NCBI GenBank assembly: GCA_037833965.1
Contig: AP031352.1
Coordinates: 11,078,501 to 11,142,500, forward strand
DNA length: 64,000 nucleotides
DNA from: Marchantia polymorpha subsp. ruderalis
Lineage: Eukaryota; Streptophyta; Marchantiopsida; Marchantiales; Marchantiaceae
Reading direction: 5' to 3'
Positions 57,671-64,000 of this stretch are shown piece after piece. Position 1 is the first letter of the stretch. The number at the start of each line of letters is the position of its first letter. The notes beneath the pieces were generated by a model that did no database searches, had not been told where the DNA came from, and saw only the letters and a program-made list of their open reading frames with translations. The position numbers and the translations under genes are program-made.

Positions 57671-60600
57671 TTTACATGATCACCATGTCTTCTCTTGGCT
57701 GCAATGTCTTCGTCTCACTAAGTTCTTCTTTCGCTCAAAGAGATTCTTCTCTCGAGCCTTGCAAACAACTATCTTAAATATGTTGGTTGCTAAAATCTTG
57801 AATCACCTCCCTATTTTCTTGTAGCTCCCTTTCCACGTGAAGGTACACAAATAAATGTCGTTAACTCACAGTTGGAGGCATGTCCCTATAGTACCATGAA
57901 GTACTATCTTCTCCTCAGGCTAGAAATTTCAATCAATCGAAGATGTAACTTGCATAACTTTGATAAGATTGTTCCACGGCAGTGGCGACAGAAAAAAACA
58001 GGTCCACATTATGTCAAGAACTTGTTTCGAAGTATCAACACCAATAACACTCTATCTAATGGTAGTTACTGTGTCATATAGCCGGATTCACTAGAACGAT
58101 GCTATGAGGTAATAAAACACTTGAAATGAATACATACTTTTATCATACAGACATTTGATTGGTATATTCTTTAATTCAAAATATAATACGTGATAATAAT
58201 GTTTACCTTGTAAAGATAAACTATACATTCAATAGACTTCATTCATTTTGTAAACTTTAGAGTTTACAAATGTATATGATATCTTGCGGTATTGAAGAGT
58301 ATTTAGGGTATATTGATTAGTTTATATATTACATTTCATTTTTTCCAAATATATTTAATATTCATAATTTTTATTATTTTAGAAATATTATTATTTATTA
58401 TTATTAAATTATGAAAATCATATAATGATATAATACTTCACAAATGAAAAATCTTTGACGATTATTTTATCATATATTTATACTTAGAATGAATATGATA
58501 ATATGAATTTTTATGAAATATAAAATTAAAAAAGAAAATGAGTAACTTAACTTCAACGTTCTAATATTTCAAAATTCACTATCATCTTAAATTTACTAAA
58601 TCAACTATAATATATTTTTGTCAAAATTATCATTGTATATTATGGACATAACATGTATTTTTTGCATTTGAAAAGAAGATATTTTTACTTCTAAATCAGG
58701 CAAGGGTATTCAAATATGTACAAAGTAGTTTTTGATACGTATTTTATTTCAAGAAAAGTCATTTTTATTTGTTTGAAAAAAATATTTCTAACCCAATACA
58801 AAATTATCTTTGTATGCCAAAAGAATTATTTTTCATTTTTATTTTTTAAAACATCAAAAATTAAAAATTCTTTCCATGTGAGAATTAGTAACATCTTAAT
58901 GTAAAGTGCTCATTTATACATTTATAAAGTATTTTAACATTTTTAAATGTGATTAACAACATATTATATTGATTAAACATTTGAAGGTATGTTTGATATA
59001 TTTATTTCATGTGATAATATGTTTATTCCATTATGTTTATCTCATTTAATAAACCTTGCACTAATAAGATAATTTTAATTAAATTTCTTTTGTTTTTTTG
59101 AAATAACTTTTTCTTTATTTTGATATATTTTTGTATTAGATGCCTCTATACCATCTTATGAACAAGGTATTTAAGATTTTTGAAATTATGATTATTAAAA
59201 TTTGTGACGATGATGCAAATCCATGAGATTTGAACATGTATAGATAAAAGCTTATTAAAATATATATGGCTAATATGATGAGTGTTATACATATATTCAA
59301 TACTGTTTCAATCAAAAATTTTATTTAGCCATTAGTTGGACCAACAAATAAAGTTCAATTTGAAAACTAGATTACAGAATCTCATATTGGTATTTTGATT
59401 ATTTCATATTATTTTTTATTTGTTAAAAAGAATATACTGAAAATTTGCTTCCAAAAATGATTTATTAAATTACTAAAGATGAACTTTTGAAAATGAGATT
59501 TATGTATATCTTTGAAAATTGCACACTAGATGATGGAAATTGATAATTTAATGTATACTTCTTACAATCTCAGACATTGTTCTTTCAACTTTAAAAACAA
59601 ATTTCTAGTTATAAAGCATCACTGCATCTATTCATGCAAATTATCAATTAATTATTCACTTCAAGTTGATTAGTTTTGCTTTATTTTCATCATGAAAATA
59701 CTCTAGATTAGTTTCAACTAACTTAAATTTTTACATCATATTTTTTATTTATGCTATTGACAGCAATAAAAATGCATGATTCAATATTTTTATGATGTCA
59801 TTATTGAAATTTATATCTGATAATTTAGTATGTTTTTCCAATGCATGTATTTTTTTTAAGTATGGTAAAATTTTGTAAATTCATTCATCTTTGAACACAA
59901 CATATAACATATTGTGGATGAAATTTGATTTATAGCTATTTATGATATTGTTAATTACATGATATTTGAAATAAATTTTCTATAATGGAGGTAATATTGA
60001 TTGCAATTAACTAGATTTGATAGTGCATGAAAGAATATGTTATAGGGATATTAAAAGAAATGTTATGACTACACATCACTACGAGTAAAAGTTTAGAAAA
60101 TTGATAAAAGAGAATTGATTTTAAAGTTTTAAAGCTAGGTATTCTACTATTTGGTACATTAACTGGTAAGCTTTGTGTAACAATAAACATCACAGTCAGC
60201 ATATAATTTGAAAGCTTCAAAAAGATACCAGGTTAGATAGACTGATCATTCATTTTAATATGTCAGGTGTACATGTTTACATTGTTTAATTAAAATAAAT
60301 ATTTGTTACAAATCAAGATACTTACAATGTATGATGGATTGTACATATTGCAATGATTGTCAGAAACTACTTGACGTAGATATTTATCTAAGATGTATCA
60401 TTCGTAAAACAATCTAATCAACACGGTGATGTTTTGCATTGAATCCATTTCACTACTTTCATTTAATTCAAGTCTGACTTGATGTTATCTTTCCTTTTGT
60501 TTTGTCATTGCATGACTATTTTCTTAGTTTTCAATTCATTAACCATCGTGTCTATGTACAACATTTTTAGAAAATTGTAACTTCAATTTGATTCAATTTA

Positions 60601-61059
60601 GTTCATTGTGGTGGTAATTGTACAATTTGTACACATTATCTAAAGCTTAAAGTAGATACCGATACAACTATAAGGTATATACAGTTCAATTTTCATATGC
60701 TCCTAGGAGCAAAAGATCAAATCTAAAAGTCCAAGTTGCACGACATGTAACTCTGTGGAACCTGCGAATGATTACTGCATTAGACTATTCGATATATATC
60801 TGACTGACTAGCCTAATTTGTAGTTTACCGTAAAGCATTGAAGTATTTTCATTTTTCTAGAGAGATCACTAGCAAGCTCAGAAGGTGTAAATTCTACCAT
60901 AAATTTATGTTCTCAATGGTTTCAATGAAATGTTTCATTAAGGCTTGACATATATTCCCATAGTTTCGTAAGTCATGTGGCCGCCGAGGACATTTAGTAT
61001 AGGCGAGACATGAAAGAAAGTGCGTGCTGCCGGTAGCTCCTGTGATTCGCCTTCTCTAA
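57671..61059. other. AT-rich region without genes
   Basis: Between about 58,090 and 60,960 the DNA is very AT-rich with stops in all frames. Runs such as TTTAATAAAC and ATATTT dominate. I find no RNA gene, repeat array or coding motif. It separates the retroelement cluster from the gene at the right end. Confidence 0.5.
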
Positions 61060-61165
61060 TAAATATATTTCAAATATTTTTTTAAAAAAGAAGGAAACAA
61101 AAGAAAAAAGAAGGAAAAAAAAAGAAAAAAAAGGAAAAAAAAAAAAGAAAAAAGAAAAGAAAGTG
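61060..61165 (+). repeat. Purine-only A/G tract
   Basis: About 90 bases (61082-61165) consist almost entirely of A with interspersed G, a low-complexity polypurine run in the upstream region of the next gene. Such tracts disfavour nucleosomes and can lie near plant promoters. No specific site is called. Confidence 0.7.
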
Positions 61166-61975
61166 CTGAAAAGTGCAAGTCGAGTTTAGTAACCGGTTAC
61201 CGGACGCGCTTCTGAAAGCGGCGGAGGTGGAGGTGGAGGGGAGCGCGGTCAGCGGCGGTGCAGCGCCGGGCAGGACAGCGAGAGGATGGATGGTTGGGAA
61301 GAGCTCTGTAGAGACGAGAAACTGCTTCTGTAACGAAACCTGAGGCCGGGCTCGAAGTCATGACAAGCGATGGCGCCGAGAAACGACAGAGACGACGAAG
61401 AAGCGCAAGAGCCCGCGGCCGGGGCAGCACAAGGGTCCACGGAATCTCGCGAGAAACTTCACCACGAGCTGTCAGCTGTGGCATCACACTCCCGTGTAAC
61501 AGCTGCCGTCAAGATTCGGTTGAACCGAGGAGTCACGCTCGCAGGGAATTGTTGTCGAGCAGGCGGAGCTCGAAATTGGGGCCTCTGGACTCGATTCGAT
61601 GATGGTGGTGGTGGCAGTGGTGCGTCGGAATCTTGTGGGCAAGTGGGGACTCGCTCTGCACTGTGCTTCATCATGCCCGTCTCCCCGAAGTGATTGAAAG
61701 GGGTGGGTGCATTCGCCGCAGAAGCTTCTGGTCCGTGGGTGGTGTCGGTGTTGTTCCGCCTCCTGGAAGTTGAGGAGGCCAGGCATCGCAAGGCGGGGCA
61801 AGGGCGAGGGCGAGGATAAGCTTTGCTTTGCAGGGCGTGCATGTGATGCGGGTCTCACTCGCGTCTGACGATTGATGCCTGTTTGAAGCTCTCGAAGCTG
61901 AATCTGTCCTTCTCCTCCACATTTCGTTTTGGGCGAGCAGTCAACAAAAAAATTTGAGCATTGGGTCTCACAAGA
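61166..61975 (+). promoter_or_regulatory. Upstream and 5' leader region of the phosphoribosyltransferase-like gene
   Basis: Composition rises sharply in GC compared with the preceding desert, as expected for a promoter and leader. Several overlapping open frames exist on both strands but show no known motif. One 83-codon minus frame and a 124-codon minus frame are Pro/Ser/Arg-rich and are likely chance. Confidence 0.4.
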
Positions 61976-64000
61976 ATGGCGTCGACTCGTTTTGGTCTCG
62001 AGGCCTGCTTCTCGCCGCTGTCGCTGTCGGGGAGGAAACGGATTGGTGTAGACAGAGTGGACTGCCAGGGGAAGGTTGCCATCAAATGTTCGTCATTCCG
62101 GATAGCGAAGCGCAATTCGTGGAATTTGGAAGCAAGCAAATTGGGATCAGTGCATTCTGCAAATTGGCTAGCTGGTAAAAAAGTGAGCCTCTGGAGCAGA
62201 AAGGATGATTGGTCTCGAGCAGCTGGCGGGGCTTCCTCGCAAGTGACGAGTGTGGAGCTAGGAGAATCTCGCAGATCCAGCTCTGGTGTGAAAAAAATCA
62301 TCCCCAAGATATTGCCGGAGCCGAATAAGGTTGTGTTGGAAGCTTTGGGACGGGTGTGTACAGGGCCGCTTCAAACCAGACCTTTGGAGGAAGATCAAGC
62401 ATTCCTTACGCTTCATACCATTCTGCAGTCAGGTAATCTGTGACGGTTTTCTCATACCGACGACTACCAAAATTGTTTGAGAATGGGGAGAATTGCATCT
62501 ACGTAGGGCTCCGAGGATGATGTCTACACTCGTAGAGTTGTTCAAAAGGAAGTTAGCAGTGCAAGTATTCGTCGATAAGAGCCGGGGATGCAGGGTTTGG
62601 AACAATAATTCGCTCTTGGGTCATGGTGAATCACACATCGTTAACATGCTAATCAGTTCTCCTTTCCTTATGCAGTAAAGGGTGAATTGCCAGAAGAGGA
62701 ACGTCCAGTTTCCGCAGCACAAATGGGTGCGTTTTTTGGTGCCATGACGCTGCGCGCAAATTCTTTTCCGGCACCCACGCAATGGAGTGAGGGCGAAAGA
62801 AAGGCCTTGAACGAGTTATGGCCGTCATTAGTACAACATCTTCCTGAAGATGTTCTATTTCTAGCCGACCCCGAGGGCACGATATTTGGAGAGGTTAGTT
62901 CTAAGGGGCCGAGATTTCAAGGTCGAGGGCCTGCTGAAACGAGATTGGTGGGCGCTTTGAGAGAAGTGCTAATGGGCGGGCATTTGGGTTTTGAAGAGGT
63001 ACTTGGTCTTCTCAGAGATATTCTTCCTCTCAAGAGGTATGATGCGGGAGCGGACGGAGTATCTCATGCGTTGGTTGGAGCATTTTTGATCGTTCAGAGG
63101 ATGAACAAAGAGACTGATCGAGAGCTGAAGGCTTATTGCATGGCCTTCGACGAAGAGTTGGGTGGGCAACAAACTGCTTACTCGCATTTACCATGTTCCC
63201 ATTGCTCCTTTCCAGTTGATTGCGGTTGTATATTTTCTTTTACAGTTTTCGTTGCTCTTCAGTTAAAATGTATGAGATGAGAGGTAGTCCTTTTCTCTGT
63301 GTATAGTCCTCCTACGGTTTTTCTTTCAAATTGCCTGGTTAACTCCTCTTTGGCGTCTTCTCAAGTTTCAGTCTCTTACACGACGTGTGATGTTACAGTC
63401 TGTGTTATCAGACCTCGATATTATATTTAGAAACCTCTGTAGAGAACTTGACATCGCGTCAAGCTGCAAGTTGTAAAAGTATTGTTTTCGCATGAGATCT
63501 TTACGGCTGAGCGAGTGAAGACGAATGTGTTAGAGACGAATGAAGTCTTAAAACTTTCTCTTCTTGTGCATATATTTTGCAGGTCCTGCACCCGTAGCTA
63601 ATGTGAAGTCCTTGACACATTACGGTGAGCCATATGATGGTAACACTAGATTTTTCCGGAGCACTCTTTTCGTAGCAGCAGTGCGTGCAAGTTATGGAGA
63701 GTCCTGCCTTCTTCATGGCATCGATTACATGCCTCCAAAGGTGAGCTTAGATGTGTAGAAGACTTCCAGTAAAGGTCATCAGAGTTGTATAGGTAGGTTT
63801 CATCGCAGTCAAAGGACAACTCTCATCGCCAAATTTCGATTTACAACGCCAGTTGAAGGTCTAGTTCATTTTCAAAAGAGAGGACTTGAAACTGCTGAAC
63901 GTGAAGCTTGTGAATTTCTTACAATCCGTGATCCTGACTTCAGGGTGGCGTAACAGAAGAGCAGATGCTCAAGCATTTAGGTGGAGCCACTAATCTGATG
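61976..64000 (+). CDS. Anthranilate phosphoribosyltransferase-like protein, plastid-targeted, 5' part
   Basis: Exons are 61976-62432, 62676-63161, 63583-63740 and 63944-64000 (continuing past the window), with matching phases and GT/AG borders. The first ATG starts MASTRFGLEACFSPLSLSG, rich in Ser/Arg and poor in acidic residues, which fits a plastid transit peptide. Later segments match the plant family of glycosyltransferase-3-like proteins related to TrpD (PVSAAQMGAFFGAMTLRAN, ALVGAFLIVQRMNKETDREL, KSLTHYGEPYDGNTRFFRS, HGIDYMPPKGGVTEEQM). About 385 residues are visible. The canonical TrpD motif GTGGD is not in this part, so the protein may be closer to the TrpD2/YbiB-like branch than to the tryptophan enzyme. 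Its exact reaction is not shown by the sequence. Confidence 0.9.

Noticed and set aside
61459..62307. Minus-strand genes opposite the phosphoribosyltransferase-like gene start
   Set aside because: The frames have no known motif, overlap a well-supported exon on the plus strand, and are Pro/Ser/Arg-rich as expected by chance in GC-rich DNA.

Overview
The window looks like nuclear DNA of a land plant, most probably a bryophyte (a liverwort such as Marchantia is my best guess, inferred from the gene set and retroelement style, not proven). The signs are intron-rich genes with GT/AG borders, a plant-type TDP1 with an N-terminal FHA domain, a plant anthranilate-phosphoribosyltransferase-like gene, and many Ty3/gypsy and Ty1/copia remnants, two of which keep the initiator-Met tRNA primer site TGGTATCAGAGC.

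Layout. 1-4.7 kb: no gene recognised. 4.7-11.0 kb (minus): a 15-exon tyrosyl-DNA phosphodiesterase 1 gene whose exons join in phase to about 698 codons. 12.1-13.7 kb: decayed Ty3/gypsy RT-RNase H (minus). 13.7-15.3 kb: a copia-type LTR with primer site, two minisatellites and a tRNA-like block. 15.7-16.5 kb (minus): a broken GYF/EXA1-like gene fragment. 17.3-33.3 kb: a nest of one Ty3/gypsy family. Its pol (integrase, RNase H) is split by a 4,861-bp insertion with TG...CA ends and a 5-bp target duplication. That insertion carries a long ORF and has no terminal direct repeats. Because the same terminal sequence follows a purine tract directly after the integrase stop, I read the unit as a giant solo LTR with an ORF inside it. 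33.3-36.3 kb: copia remnants with an exact 267-bp duplication. 36.9-50.6 kb: duplicated fragments around one long leucine-rich-repeat ORF (39.5-41.2 kb, minus). 50.8-52.9 kb (plus): a decayed retroelement coding for an RG-rich segment, an aspartic protease and a C5 cytosine DNA methyltransferase domain. 53.3-57.7 kb: more LTR, copia pol and gag remnants. 57.7-61 kb: AT-rich DNA without genes. 62.0-64.0 kb (plus): the first four exons of a plastid-targeted anthranilate-phosphoribosyltransferase-like gene that runs off the window.

Only TDP1, the phosphoribosyltransferase-like gene and perhaps the LRR ORF look like host genes. They share no pathway. Most of the rest is retroelement DNA, and several nonsense codons fit C-to-T decay as expected of methylated repeats. 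The two most notable items are the retroelement methyltransferase and the LTR-internal ORF family.
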